Part shown: in pieces, positions 34,173 through 42,336 of the stretch | How positions within the stretch are numbered: position 1 is the first letter of the stretch | Layout of the letters: every line of letters begins with the position of its first letter | DNA from: Brevibacillus ruminantium | GTDB taxonomy: Bacteria; Bacillota; Bacilli; Brevibacillales; Brevibacillaceae | DNA: 64,000 bases | Direction of reading: 5' to 3' | NCBI RefSeq assembly: GCF_023746555.1 | Contig: NZ_CP098755.1 | Coordinates: 3,918,501 to 3,982,500 of the forward strand | Made by a program: the position numbers and the translations under genes | Notes under the pieces: generated by a model | Database searches by the model: none | What the model was told of the DNA's origin: nothing | What the model saw: the letters and a program-made list of their open reading frames with translations, nothing else

Positions 34173-34826
34173 TTGAAAAAGGGAATCATTTTCTTTCTAT
34201 TTCTCGTGATGCTTTTCTCTGTACTGCCCGTTTCGTGGGCTCATCCCGGCAGGACCGATGCAAACGGTGGGCATACCTGCCGCACAAATTGTGAAAAATG
34301 GGGGCTCCGCTATGGAGAATACCACTACCATAATGGTGGAAGCAGCACGCCAAAAAGCACTTCGACTCCCCAGACGAACAAGCAGACCGATCCGAGCCCA
34401 CAGCAGCCAGCCAAGCCTGCGCCTGTAATCGTACCGATCATTGCTGTCGACAAAGCCACGGTCTACATTCAACCTGTACAGCATGAGGATTATGTGATTG
34501 GACAACTGGATTATGGTGTTATTGCCCAGGATCAGGGCAGTATAGAGGGCTGGGTTACCTATCACTTTGTGGACGGTCGCATCGGTTACATTCCGAAAAC
34601 GGTCATGACCACGTATGAAGCCATTACACCCAAAACGATAACGATTCAAGTAGAAAAAGCCTACGTTTTCTCCACTCCCTCTACCACAGGGAATGCAAAC
34701 GGTTCACTTGCCAAACAAGCAACGGTACAAGCCCTTGGGAAAAATGGAGACTGGTTTTATATCTCGGCTACGAACGCCGAAGGCCAGACGATAAAGGGGT
34801 TTGTCTCCTCGACCGTAGCTTGGTGA
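34173..34826 (+). CDS. secreted YHYH-domain protein with SH3-like repeats
   Basis: A 217-residue exported protein with a TTG start at 34173, supported by AAAGGAGGGAATC. Residues 1-23 form a signal peptide (FFLFLVMLFSVLPVSWA-HPG). Directly after comes a short Cys/His domain, HPGRTDANGGHTC..NCEKWGLRYGEYHYHNGG, named for its YHYH motif and common in secreted Firmicute proteins. A Ser/Thr/Pro/Gln-rich linker (about 57-85) leads to two SH3-like segments (VYIQPVQHEDYVIGQLDYGV and AYVFSTPSTTGNANGSLAKQ) that may bind the cell wall. It is monocistronic with a terminator. The exact role is unknown. Confidence 0.8.
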   Translation: MKKGIIFFLFLVMLFSVLPVSWAHPGRTDANGGHTCRTNCEKWGLRYGEYHYHNGGSSTPKSTSTPQTNKQTDPSPQQPAKPAPVIVPIIAVDKATVYIQPVQHEDYVIGQLDYGVIAQDQGSIEGWVTYHFVDGRIGYIPKTVMTTYEAITPKTITIQVEKAYVFSTPSTTGNANGSLAKQATVQALGKNGDWFYISATNAEGQTIKGFVSSTVAW

Positions 34827-34841
34827 CGAAAGTAAGAGAGC

Positions 34842-34894
34842 GGCGCAAAAGTCTCCCCGCACTGTATCTTGCGGAAAGACTCAGCGCCCTTTTC
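34842..34894. terminator. terminator between YHYH gene and rtcB
   Basis: Nested stem GGCGC-AGTCT-CCGC / GCGG-AGACT-GCGCC followed by CTTTTC. It lies between converging genes and may serve both. Confidence 0.75.
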
Positions 34895-34918
34895 TATGAG
34901 TGAAACACTCGCTTTTCC

Positions 34919-36142
34919 CTAATCCTTGTAAGGATCAAATTCATTTTCCCCCGCCATACAGACGCCGATCGGTTTCAAGACATGAAGAATCTCCAGCGTA
35001 TTCTCATGCGCTTTCAGCACTTCAGACAGCTTTTTGTAAACAAAGGGACTTTCATCTGTGCCGGCTCCGCGCAGCTCGACGCCAAATTCACGGATGGCCT
35101 GCTTCATTTGCTCTTTGGTGATCTTGCCGCCACTGCGCTTCCGCGTCTTCCAGTTCATCCGTCCGGCTGCTTCCGTCCGGCTCATGATGCGGCCAGCGCC
35201 GTGTACCGTGCTGTAGAAAGCGTCTTTGTTTTCCTGCGAGTCCACGCCTTTCACGATCACAGACCGATCCCCCATGCTCCCGCCAATAAAGCCGAGCTGT
35301 CCCGGTGCCGAAGGTGTAGCTCCTTTTCTGACAACGACATACTCTTTCCCCTGATGCTCTTCCTTCCAGGCGAAATTATGATGGTTGTGGACCTCGAAGG
35401 TAGCCTCGGCGCCGAGTATGTCCAGCACCTGTTTAATCACAAAGTCGCGGCCAGCATAGGCGTATTTGCCAGCCAGCGTCATTGCATCGAAATACATCTC
35501 GCCCAGCTCGCTGTTCAGATCGAACAAGCTCGGCGGCTGGTCCATACTCTCCCCAGGCGCTTTGTCGGAAAATTTCCGGCCACTGGCCAGATTCAGAAAG
35601 CCGCTGGCCGTCTTGTGTCCGAAGCCTCGGCTGCCAAAATGATTGGCCACCCATACCATTCCTGTCGTTTCTTCCACAAAAAGATCGACGAAATGATTGC
35701 CGCTGCCCACAGTACCCAGCTGGCTTTTTGCCAGAGCTTTCAAGGAGTCATGCTCGTGTTTGCCAAACTGCTGATAGATATACCACGCGTCGTCCTCAAA
35801 CAATTCATGCTCTACCCTCTCTTTGTTAACCCGACCGATGCCAAAGGAAATCTGCTTCGCAATCTGATCCATGATCGCAGAGATTTTGTCCTTAATCTCA
35901 TCGTAATGGAGATTGGTCCGCACTGCTTTGTTGCCGCAGGCGATGTCATACCCGACACCGGAGGGAGAGATTTGTCCGTCGTAGACAACCACTCCTCCCA
36001 CGGGCTGAGAGTATCCTTTATGATGATCGGCCATCAGCAAAACCTGGACGACATTGCCGTGCCGTGAGCAGGTTACCGCCTGGGATACGGCATTTTCCAG
36101 CGGCGTTCCCCAGACTCTTATACTGTCAATCGTTTGATACAT
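34919..36142 (-). CDS. rtcB: RtcB-family RNA ligase
   Basis: A 407-residue member of the RtcB family, which joins 2',3'-cyclic phosphate (or 3'-phosphate) and 5'-OH RNA ends with GTP and manganese. Seen are VLLMADHHKGYSQPVGGVVV with metal-ligand His, GVGYDIACGNKAVRTN containing the conserved Asp-Ile-x-Cys-Gly, LGTVGSGNHFVDL, VANHFGSRGFGHK, VHGAGRIMSRTEA with the guanylylation His, and the C-terminal VCMAGE. The start at 36142 follows AAAAGGAGAAGAG and lies within the tail of the upstream phosphatase remnant. No RtcA cyclase or archease is adjacent. The sequence is of the shorter, non-archaeal RtcB branch. Confidence 0.9.
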   Translation of the reverse strand: MYQTIDSIRVWGTPLENAVSQAVTCSRHGNVVQVLLMADHHKGYSQPVGGVVVYDGQISPSGVGYDIACGNKAVRTNLHYDEIKDKISAIMDQIAKQISFGIGRVNKERVEHELFEDDAWYIYQQFGKHEHDSLKALAKSQLGTVGSGNHFVDLFVEETTGMVWVANHFGSRGFGHKTASGFLNLASGRKFSDKAPGESMDQPPSLFDLNSELGEMYFDAMTLAGKYAYAGRDFVIKQVLDILGAEATFEVHNHHNFAWKEEHQGKEYVVVRKGATPSAPGQLGFIGGSMGDRSVIVKGVDSQENKDAFYSTVHGAGRIMSRTEAAGRMNWKTRKRSGGKITKEQMKQAIREFGVELRGAGTDESPFVYKKLSEVLKAHENTLEILHVLKPIGVCMAGENEFDPYKD

Positions 36143-36365
36143 GGTTCTCTTCTCCTTTTCTTTCTTGCCACACACTTTCCCTTTCGAAAACATAAAGCCG
36201 CCCATGGGCTGGCGGATTCAGCTTTGGTCCCAGGAATCCCCGCCTTAATAGTTCTTTGCGCATATACATCATCAGCGCCGCGTGTCCGACGATCAGAATC
36301 ACCTCTTCTCCCTGGCCCAAGATTTCGTCTAACACGCGAGCGATTCTAGTCGAACCACATTTCAT
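36126..36365 (-). pseudogene. C-terminal remnant of a histidine phosphatase
   Basis: A 79-codon frame whose residues 10-60 (RIARVLDEILGQGEEVILIV then GHAALMMYMRKELLRRGF) resemble the end of a phosphoglycerate mutase/histidine phosphatase protein, including the second catalytic His in VGHAALM. The N-terminal RHG domain is missing. Its ATG overlaps the stop codon of the preceding serine hydrolase as ATGA and its stop overlaps rtcB by 17 bases. It is probably what remained after a deletion, and may still be translated as a short peptide coupling its neighbours. Confidence 0.65.
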
Positions 36366-37309
36366 GAATGTAGGAATTGCCGAAAGAGCTGCAAAGGCCG
36401 CAATGGCTGGTCGTAAAGCTGACTGGTGAATGTCGCCACCCAACCTTCCTCCGGTACCACGATGATAAATTGTCCGCCATACCCCAGCGCAAAGTAGGTG
36501 AAGGGGTGCTGCAACGTCTTGTTTTCATCCGTCAGCATCCACCAATGATATCCGTAGGCTCCGATCTGCTTATAGGTAAGATAGCGCGGAGCGGTGGATG
36601 CGCTGACCCATCCTGCCGGCAGAATCTGCCTCTCCTTCCACACGCCGTTTTGCTTCATAAGCAGGCCAAGCTTCAGCATGTCCTGGGCTTTGAGCGACAG
36701 ACCAAAACCGCCGATGACGATGCCTTTGGCGTCAGCGTGCCAGGTAAACTCCTCGATCCCCAGCGGGCAAAACAAGTGCTGCGCCGCGTAACTCGCGAGA
36801 TTTTTGCCCGTGGCATTCTGCATGATCGCACTCAGCAGATGGGAACAGCCGGAACTGTAATACATTTGTGTGCCAGGAGGTTCCACCCGCTCCCGCTCAA
36901 GCACAAAACGAACCCAATCCTTGCTGTTGATCATCGGAAAGGGACGCCCTCCCCACGCGCCGAACTCCGGCCAGTCAAAGCCGGGTGTCATCGTAAGAAG
37001 ATGCTCCAGCGTGATTCCTTGCAGCCGCTCCCCCCACTTTGGAAAGTACACAGAGATCGGGACATCGATCCCCGCAAGCTCCCCGCGACCGATCGCAATG
37101 CTCACCAGCATGGAGAGAACACTTTTGGAAACCGAATTGATCTTATGCTGCTTTTCGATCATCTTTTTGTTCTTGTAGTACTGGAAAACGGGCGTCTGTC
37201 CCCGGGCGATCAGACAGGTATCAATCTTTTCCTTTTTTAGCCGTTGTTCAAGCGCATCGAAATCAAATGCCCCGGAACGTCTTTCGGTCGGTCCTGTACA
37301 ATCTGTCAT
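36362..37309 (-). CDS. beta-lactamase-fold serine hydrolase
   Basis: A 315-residue protein of the class C beta-lactamase-like family. The SxxK motif is SVSKS (about residue 60, in KINSVSKSVLSMLVS), the YxN-equivalent is YYSSGCSHLLS, and the late triad region is YFALGYGGQFIIVVPE. There is no signal peptide, so a cytosolic esterase or amidase is likely. The start follows GTGAGGAGGCTGCC. It lies downstream of the two small membrane protein genes and upstream of the phosphatase remnant and rtcB, all on the minus strand with almost no gaps. Confidence 0.85.
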   Translation of the reverse strand: MTDCTGPTERRSGAFDFDALEQRLKKEKIDTCLIARGQTPVFQYYKNKKMIEKQHKINSVSKSVLSMLVSIAIGRGELAGIDVPISVYFPKWGERLQGITLEHLLTMTPGFDWPEFGAWGGRPFPMINSKDWVRFVLERERVEPPGTQMYYSSGCSHLLSAIMQNATGKNLASYAAQHLFCPLGIEEFTWHADAKGIVIGGFGLSLKAQDMLKLGLLMKQNGVWKERQILPAGWVSASTAPRYLTYKQIGAYGYHWWMLTDENKTLQHPFTYFALGYGGQFIIVVPEEGWVATFTSQLYDQPLRPLQLFRQFLHS

Positions 37310-37319
37310 GGCAGCCTCC

Positions 37320-37814
37320 TCACTCTTTCTGAACCGTCATCAGGTTGCCGATGGAAGCCTCCGAAACCGACCTCTGCCCCTCTTTCGAACTCCAGCTAAC
37401 CGTGACATAGGAAGACCGAAAGATGCTGCGGATTGATTCCTGATCCAGTCCCGTGGCATCAAAAATGACTGATTGCTCGTGGATGGCATATGCCTCGCTG
37501 CCGATATTATTTTGCTGAAAAGCACTGCCGGCAATGACCCTCGTTTGATCATATCGGTTGACGATCGCAGACAAATCGGGAATCTCCAGCTTTCTGTCCA
37601 CGGCGCTTTTGGAATCGTCCAGGCGCAAGTTGACCTCCAGCTTTCGAAAGTCTCTCTGCTCCGCAGCTTGCGCTTTGACAGCCGCAAGCTCTGATTGGGT
37701 TGGGGTGCTGAGGAGGACCTGAATCGTTACCTTCGGCCTTTCTTTGCCCCAGCCAAATGTGAACATCATGAGTACGGCAATGGCCCAAAGGGCGATAATC
37801 AGCTTTTTCCTCAT
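37320..37814 (-). CDS. membrane-anchored protein, unknown
   Basis: A 164-residue protein with an N-terminal signal anchor (LIIALWAIAVLMMFTFGWG) and an extracellular body. I do not recognise a family. The body has a helical stretch (SELAAVKAQAAEQRDFRKLE) and beta-prone segments (VNLRLDDSKSA, SYVTVSWSSKEGQ). The start at 37814 follows AAAGGGGGAGAAACGG. It lies ten bases ahead of the serine hydrolase gene and after the DUF4282-like gene, so the three may form one operon. Confidence 0.6.
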   Translation of the reverse strand: MRKKLIIALWAIAVLMMFTFGWGKERPKVTIQVLLSTPTQSELAAVKAQAAEQRDFRKLEVNLRLDDSKSAVDRKLEIPDLSAIVNRYDQTRVIAGSAFQQNNIGSEAYAIHEQSVIFDATGLDQESIRSIFRSSYVTVSWSSKEGQRSVSEASIGNLMTVQKE

Positions 37815-37852
37815 CCGTTTCTCCCCCTTTTTGCAGTCCGTCCTCACCTCTC

Positions 37853-38173
37853 CTAATCCCGTTGCTCACTTTTCTGGATAAATACCTCCAGGCTTCGAAA
37901 GATAAAGAGCAGCAGTTCGCAAATCAGCTTCCAGAAAAATACGGCCACGACGTAAAACAGAGCCCCGATCAGAATTCCCAGGAAGTAATTTTCCGTCCTC
38001 ATCGGCATGTACTGGGTGCCTGTAAAGGTTTCTGACGTGTAGGAAAACATGAGCGAAGTAAGCTGGACAACCTCGATCGTATACCAAAAAATCGGCAGGA
38101 TGCCGATGAGAAACAGCCAGCGGATTGTCTGCTTTGCCGTCCATTCCCCAAACGTAAAAAAGCTTCGAAACAT
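37853..38173 (-). CDS. DUF4282-like membrane protein
   Basis: A 106-residue protein with two membrane helices, WLFLIGILPIFWYTIEVVQL and FLGILIGALFYVVAVFFWKL, followed by ICELLLFIFRSLEVF. The second helix and its RxxxE(L)xxxxF-type ending resemble the DUF4282 family, often found with a short linker between the helices. The start at 38173 is chosen at MFRSFF; a longer form from 38224 is possible. Function is unknown. It is first of the possible operon with the membrane-anchored protein and the serine hydrolase. Confidence 0.6.
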   Translation of the reverse strand: MFRSFFTFGEWTAKQTIRWLFLIGILPIFWYTIEVVQLTSLMFSYTSETFTGTQYMPMRTENYFLGILIGALFYVVAVFFWKLICELLLFIFRSLEVFIQKSEQRD

Positions 38174-38354
38174 GGCGCTCACCGCACTTTCTTGGAATAT
38201 TCGCAGTAGGCAGTATAATACCATTTTTTTCTCGTTTTACCAAACAGGGATTCTCAACAACACCCAAATATTCCCAATAACCCCATTTTGAGATAAAAAA
38301 GTTTTAGGCCTGTTCATACAGCATTCAATAAGAAGACGATACACAAGGTAAACA

Positions 38355-38391
38355 AAAAACGCCTCCTCCTGTTTTCAGGCGAAGACGTTCT
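38355..38391 (-). terminator. terminator of the HemAT gene
   Basis: Minus-strand AACGTCTTCGCCTG, AAAA loop, CAGGAGGAGGCGTT, then TTTTG. Two G-U pairs and one mismatch lie in the 14-base stem. Confidence 0.75.
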
Positions 38392-38403
38392 TCATGCAAC
38401 ATT

Positions 38404-39708
38404 TCACAGATCAATCGCTGTTTGATTGAGGACTTCCGCTGTTGTCGCAACACGATGCATGGCGCTGCCAATATTCTCAATCGCCTGTACAAGCGCTTTC
38501 ATATCTCTTTCTACGAAAACGATCTGATTGAGGCTGCCTTCCATCGATTCCACGATCTCATGAAACTTGGCACCGGTTTGCACGGACCGCTTTTCCCCTG
38601 ATTCTACCAGTTGTTGCACTTGGATAATCGAATGGACGACCATGGCGGTCAGCTCCGTCGATTTTACAATCAGTCCGCGAATTTGGTCGACGGATTGCCT
38701 GGACTGCTCGGCCAGCTTGCGCACTTCCGCCGCTACGACTGCGAAGCCGCGTCCCTGCTCACCCGCTCGCGCCGCTTCAATCGCCGCATTGAGGGCCAGC
38801 AGATTGGTTCGGTCCGCGATTTGCTGAACCAGTGCCACGATCTGCTGAATTTCATGGGAAGACTGGTTTAACTGGTCGATTACGACGTGAATCTCCGAGG
38901 TACTGCGGTGAATTTGAGAGATTTGCCACGTCAGCTCCTCGACTGTCTCCTTCCCCTGGCTGGCGTTCAGCTCGGTGTGTCGCGCTTTTTCCAAGCTGAA
39001 TTCAATCGACTTGTTTACCTCTACAGAGCTGGCCACCACCTGATGGATCGAAGCACTGGTCTCTTCGGTCAAGGCCGCAAGCTCAGCACTGACATCAGAG
39101 ATTTTGGCTCGCACCTCATCCTTGACCCGCTGGTACTGCTGCTCCGTTTGGCGAGTATTTTCCTTTTCATACTCTTCCAGCACAAGCTGTTGTTCCAGGT
39201 TCAGCATTTTGGCAATCGCTTTGCCCACTTTCATGCTCTCCTCTTTGGTAGCCAAATGCTGTTCCATCAGGCTCAGCAGCGTATGCTGCACATTTTGGAA
39301 AGCGGCTATGTACCATTTCGGCTCCAGACCGATTCTGACATGCATACGAGCGACCATCAACCGTTTCCGAACCCAGCTTTCATCGATCTGACCGTCAAAC
39401 ATCTCGACCAAATGCCTTTGCAGGGTTTTTCTCAATTGGTCGACGGTACTGAATCGCTCAATCATATCTTTTAGATGCGGCACTTGCAAAACCGCCTGAT
39501 AAAAGGAAGCAACAAGCTGCTCGCTATGCGCTTCGACCAGTGGCTTCAACGAGCGTATCAGGGCTACATCCTCTTTGGTCAAATCAATCATTTTCATCTG
39601 AGCGGAAAGCTCCGGAAAATCCTGGACAGAAATCGTACCAACAAAATCCCGCAACGCGTGAAGATCGATCGCCTCTGCATTTCTCTTTCCGTGAAACAAG
39701 CGAAACAT
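38404..39708 (-). CDS. hemAT: heme aerotaxis transducer HemAT
   Basis: A 434-residue soluble globin-coupled chemoreceptor. The N-terminal globin domain (about 1-175) holds a Tyr at residue 70 (VASFYQAV) and a His at 123 (RMHVRIGL), the same numbers as the oxygen-contact Tyr70 and proximal heme ligand His123 of Bacillus subtilis HemAT. The C-terminal half is a methyl-accepting signalling domain with the hairpin tip [20 protein letters not shown] and [13 protein letters not shown]. No membrane helices exist. It binds oxygen and signals through CheW/CheA for aerotaxis. The ATG at 39708 follows GTTTGGGGGAATTGGC. Its leader carries an unusual attenuator-like structure. Confidence 0.95.
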   Translation of the reverse strand: MFRLFHGKRNAEAIDLHALRDFVGTISVQDFPELSAQMKMIDLTKEDVALIRSLKPLVEAHSEQLVASFYQAVLQVPHLKDMIERFSTVDQLRKTLQRHLVEMFDGQIDESWVRKRLMVARMHVRIGLEPKWYIAAFQNVQHTLLSLMEQHLATKEESMKVGKAIAKMLNLEQQLVLEEYEKENTRQTEQQYQRVKDEVRAKISDVSAELAALTEETSASIHQVVASSVEVNKSIEFSLEKARHTELNASQGKETVEELTWQISQIHRSTSEIHVVIDQLNQSSHEIQQIVALVQQIADRTNLLALNAAIEAARAGEQGRGFAVVAAEVRKLAEQSRQSVDQIRGLIVKSTELTAMVVHSIIQVQQLVESGEKRSVQTGAKFHEIVESMEGSLNQIVFVERDMKALVQAIENIGSAMHRVATTAEVLNQTAIDL

Positions 39709-39789
39709 GCCAATTCCCCCAAACCGCATTTATCATCATCATGAGGTTGATTCTCTTTGTTGACATTGGACGGATCTCTACTTCTTTCT

Positions 39790-39950
39790 CTTCCAGGCAC
39801 AAAAAAAGACCAGAATGAACTGGTTTGGTCGCGGTACATTGGTCGCGGTACAGCACTCGTCCACCTCACGTCCAAGCACCCTACCGAGCTTGAGGAATCA
39901 GTGGATCAAAAGTTCCTTTCCCCCAAAATGAAAGAGGCTTCTGAACTATA
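39790..39950 (-). promoter_or_regulatory. attenuator-like leader of hemAT
   Basis: The untranslated leader, about 240 bases long, includes a terminator-like hairpin ACCAG-TTCATT-CTGGT followed by seven Ts (about 39804-39824 on this strand). Immediately before it the 12-base word GGTCGCGGTACA (plus strand 39826-39852) occurs twice, separated by two bases; the minus form TGTACCGCGACC recalls the T-box ACCGCG element. An AGGGTG lies about 30 bases further upstream, too far for a normal T-box antiterminator. Stem I of a T-box is not recognisable. Confidence 0.4.
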
Positions 39951-39954
39951 TTCT

Positions 39955-39984
39955 ATCATATCCTTTCCAAGAATAATTTGACAA
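39955..39984 (-). promoter_or_regulatory. probable hemAT promoter
   Basis: Minus-strand TTGTCA (39984-39979), 18-base spacer, TATGAT (39960-39955). It is the best promoter match upstream of the attenuator-like leader. Confidence 0.5.
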
Positions 39985-40028
39985 TTTTATTTCAACCGGG
40001 GATATCGACGGGGAGAAGAAAAGAGTAA

Positions 40029-40058
40029 GAAAAACCCTTGAATTCCCAAGGGTTTTCA
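40029..40058 (-). terminator. leuA terminator
   Basis: Minus-strand AAAACCCTTG, GGAATT loop, CAAGGGTTTT then TCTT. It lies about 70 bases after the leuA stop codon. Confidence 0.8.
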
Positions 40059-40126
40059 TCGCGGTAATAGCCATGGATACCTGATCGTTCTTTTACAATC
40101 AGGAGTTGCTCAGACGATTCTTTCCT

Positions 40127-41686
40127 TCACGGAGTCGACTCTGCCGGAACAGGGCTGTCGATGGAAGCTTCCAGTATCGCAGCATTGATTGCATTCAAGA
40201 AGGCAAGTGCACTCGCTTTGATAATATCCGTATCCATCGCCCGGCCCGAGTAGGTCTTGCCTTGATAATCGATGCGGATATTGACACGGCCGATCGCTTC
40301 TTTGCCCCGTGACAGACTGTTGATTTTGTAATCCTTCAACTGTACATCCAGCCCGACCAGTGATTTGATCGCGCCATACAGGGCATCAATGGGGCCGTCG
40401 CCTACGGAGCTGTCTTTATAGATTTCCGTGCCCTTCTTCAATTTGACTGTGGCAGTGGGATAGAGATCATTGGTCACCACCTGGAAAGAGGCCAGCTCAT
40501 ACAGATGGCTGCTGCTCGTATCATGGGCGCGATGATTGGTCACCAGGTAAAAGACATCGTGATCATATACTTCTTTTTTGCTGTCAGCCAGGGTAAGGAA
40601 TTTCTGGAACAGGCGCTCAAAATCTTCTGTATCGCCGATCGCAAAGCCCATTTTCTCGACCGCATTCTTGAAGGCGTGACGACCGGAACGAGCCGTCAGG
40701 ATCAGCTCCATGCTTTCTCCGCCGACTTCTTCCGGCGACATGATTTCATACACCTGTTTATCCTTCAAGAGACCGTCCTGATGGATGCCGGAGGAATGGG
40801 CAAAGGCATTATCTCCCGTAATGGCCTTGTTTACCTGCACATCCAATCCCGTCAGATAGGTAAGCAGTTTGGAGGTTTTGAGCAGTTCCGTCGTTTTGAT
40901 TTGGGTCTGGCAGCCGTAAAAATTCTCTCTCACTTTGAGTGCCATCACCACTTCTTCCAACGACGTGTTGCCTGCCCGTTCGCCCAGACCATTAATCGTG
41001 CACTCCACTTTTTCCGCACCATTTTTAATGGCACTCAGGGTATTGGCCGTTGCCAGCCCGAGGTCATTGTGGCAGTGAACGCTGAGAATCACGCGGTCGT
41101 CCAAATTTTTCAGGCGTTCATTCAGCTTGCGGATCAGCTCGCCAAACTCCTCGGGAACGGCATACCCAACCGTATCCGGCACATTAATGATGGTAGCCCC
41201 GGCTTTGACCACGGCCTCAATGGTTTTCCACAGGTATTCAAAATCAGATCGCGAAGCGTCTTCGGTCGAGTACTGCACCTGCGGCAGCAAGGTTTTGGCA
41301 TACTTGACTGCTTCCACGCCCATTTCCAGGACCGCGTCCTTGGAGCGGCTGAATTTCTTTTCCACGTGGATGTTCGAGGTTCCCAGCACGATATGGATAA
41401 ACGGATTTTGCGCGAGCTTGATGCTATGGTATACGGCGTCGATATCGCTTTTCACCGCCCTCGCCAGCGCAGTGATGGACACGGAGTCCCCTACACTGCG
41501 GGCAATTTCCTGGACAGCTTGAAAATCGCCTTCAGACGAGGCGGGAAAACCGGCTTCGATCATATCTACCTGCAGGCGCTTCAGCTGCTGAGCGAATTCT
41601 ACTTTTTGCTGAACATTCAGCTTGGCTCCCGGCACCTGTTCTCCGTCACGCAGCGTTGTGTCCAATACGATAATGTTGCGGTTCAT
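40127..41686 (-). CDS. leuA: 2-isopropylmalate synthase
   Basis: A 519-residue enzyme condensing acetyl-CoA with 2-oxoisovalerate, the first committed step of leucine synthesis. The N-terminal TIM barrel has [16 protein letters not shown] (catalytic Arg-Asp), [27 protein letters not shown] and the metal-binding [16 protein letters not shown], then [20 protein letters not shown]. After GIHQDGLLK comes the C-terminal LeuA dimer domain ([20 protein letters not shown]) that binds leucine for feedback inhibition. The start follows GAGGAAGAGAG. It is a lone gene; ilv and other leu genes are not adjacent. A T-box leader controls it. Confidence 0.96.
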   Translation of the reverse strand: MNRNIIVLDTTLRDGEQVPGAKLNVQQKVEFAQQLKRLQVDMIEAGFPASSEGDFQAVQEIARSVGDSVSITALARAVKSDIDAVYHSIKLAQNPFIHIVLGTSNIHVEKKFSRSKDAVLEMGVEAVKYAKTLLPQVQYSTEDASRSDFEYLWKTIEAVVKAGATIINVPDTVGYAVPEEFGELIRKLNERLKNLDDRVILSVHCHNDLGLATANTLSAIKNGAEKVECTINGLGERAGNTSLEEVVMALKVRENFYGCQTQIKTTELLKTSKLLTYLTGLDVQVNKAITGDNAFAHSSGIHQDGLLKDKQVYEIMSPEEVGGESMELILTARSGRHAFKNAVEKMGFAIGDTEDFERLFQKFLTLADSKKEVYDHDVFYLVTNHRAHDTSSSHLYELASFQVVTNDLYPTATVKLKKGTEIYKDSSVGDGPIDALYGAIKSLVGLDVQLKDYKINSLSRGKEAIGRVNIRIDYQGKTYSGRAMDTDIIKASALAFLNAINAAILEASIDSPVPAESTP

Positions 41687-41759
41687 CTCTCTTCCTCCTC
41701 AGTAAACTTCAGTTTCTCTATATATCAAGCGGGGGTGGCTAAACCCGGACTTTAGCCAA

Positions 41760-42022
41760 CAAAAAAACCCCGTCTCTACGTATAGAGACGAGGTTAACCC
41801 CGCGGTACCACTCTACTTCATTTCAACAGAAATGAGCTCATTCGATGGCCATCACCATCTATCCTTGTAACGGTGGAATTCCGGCTTACCCTACATTGTC
41901 AGGCAGCAGTTCATAGACGAGTTCAAAATGAATGATGCTGCCGTTTTCCACCAACCAACGGCTCTCTGAAAGCTCATGTCATTTCTACTATTTCTAATCG
42001 GTACAGTTGAAATGTGAAATTA
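41760..42022 (-). promoter_or_regulatory. T-box leader of leuA, Leu-type
   Basis: A complete T-box. On the minus strand the antiterminator carries AGAGTGGTACCGCGGGG, followed by the terminator stem CCTCGTCTCTA / TAGAGACGGGG and a run of seven Ts near 41760. The Stem I region begins soon after the start point, with AGTAGAAATGACATG and a paired GGCAGCA/TGCTGCC domain; GAACTCGTC in its 3' strand gives CTC, a leucine codon, as the likely specifier. Uncharged tRNA-Leu would bind and allow leuA transcription. Confidence 0.9.
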
Positions 42023-42028
42023 CTGGGT

Positions 42029-42057
42029 ATTATAGGGCATCTGAACGGTACTGTCAA
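42029..42057 (-). promoter_or_regulatory. leuA promoter
   Basis: Consensus TTGACA (42057-42052), 17-base spacer and TATAAT (42034-42029) on the minus strand, placing the start at the beginning of the T-box leader. Confidence 0.9.
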
Positions 42058-42158
42058 TAGACCAGCAGAATTTTATGAGCGTTCGTGCCTGCTTCATTCA
42101 ACGGGGTTCAAACCACACACCACCAAACCCCATGCGGGCAAATGAATGACCATGCGTG

Positions 42159-42314
42159 CTATGGCCGTGGGAAAGGCTCTGAACAGGAGGACGAACAACT
42201 CTTGTTGAGAGAGCAACCTGCACATTTTCCCATTTTGCTTCTTTTGACAAAACGGAAAAGCGTAAAAGCCGCGTAGGCAAAAATCAGAACACCGATCAAA
42301 ATGCTGATGAACAT
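42159..42314 (-). CDS. FeoB-associated Cys-rich membrane protein
   Basis: A 51-residue protein with one N-terminal membrane helix (FISILIGVLIFAYAAFTLFR) and a cytosolic Cys cluster, KCAGCSLNKSCSSSCSE. This matches the small FeoB-associated Cys-rich family found after feoB in many Firmicutes, thought to take part in ferrous iron transfer in place of FeoC. The ATG at 42314 follows GAAGGAATCGAAC. It lies 22 bases after the feoB stop, so it is the third gene of the feo operon. Confidence 0.88.
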   Translation of the reverse strand: MFISILIGVLIFAYAAFTLFRFVKRSKMGKCAGCSLNKSCSSSCSEPFPRP

Positions 42315-42336
42315 GTTCGATTCCTTCCTTCTGTTA

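Noticed and set aside
39790..39990. A true T-box in front of hemAT
   Set aside because: The ACCGCG words are present, but there is no Stem I, no specifier pattern, and AGGGTG is about 30 bases too far away. It is kept only as an attenuator-like leader.
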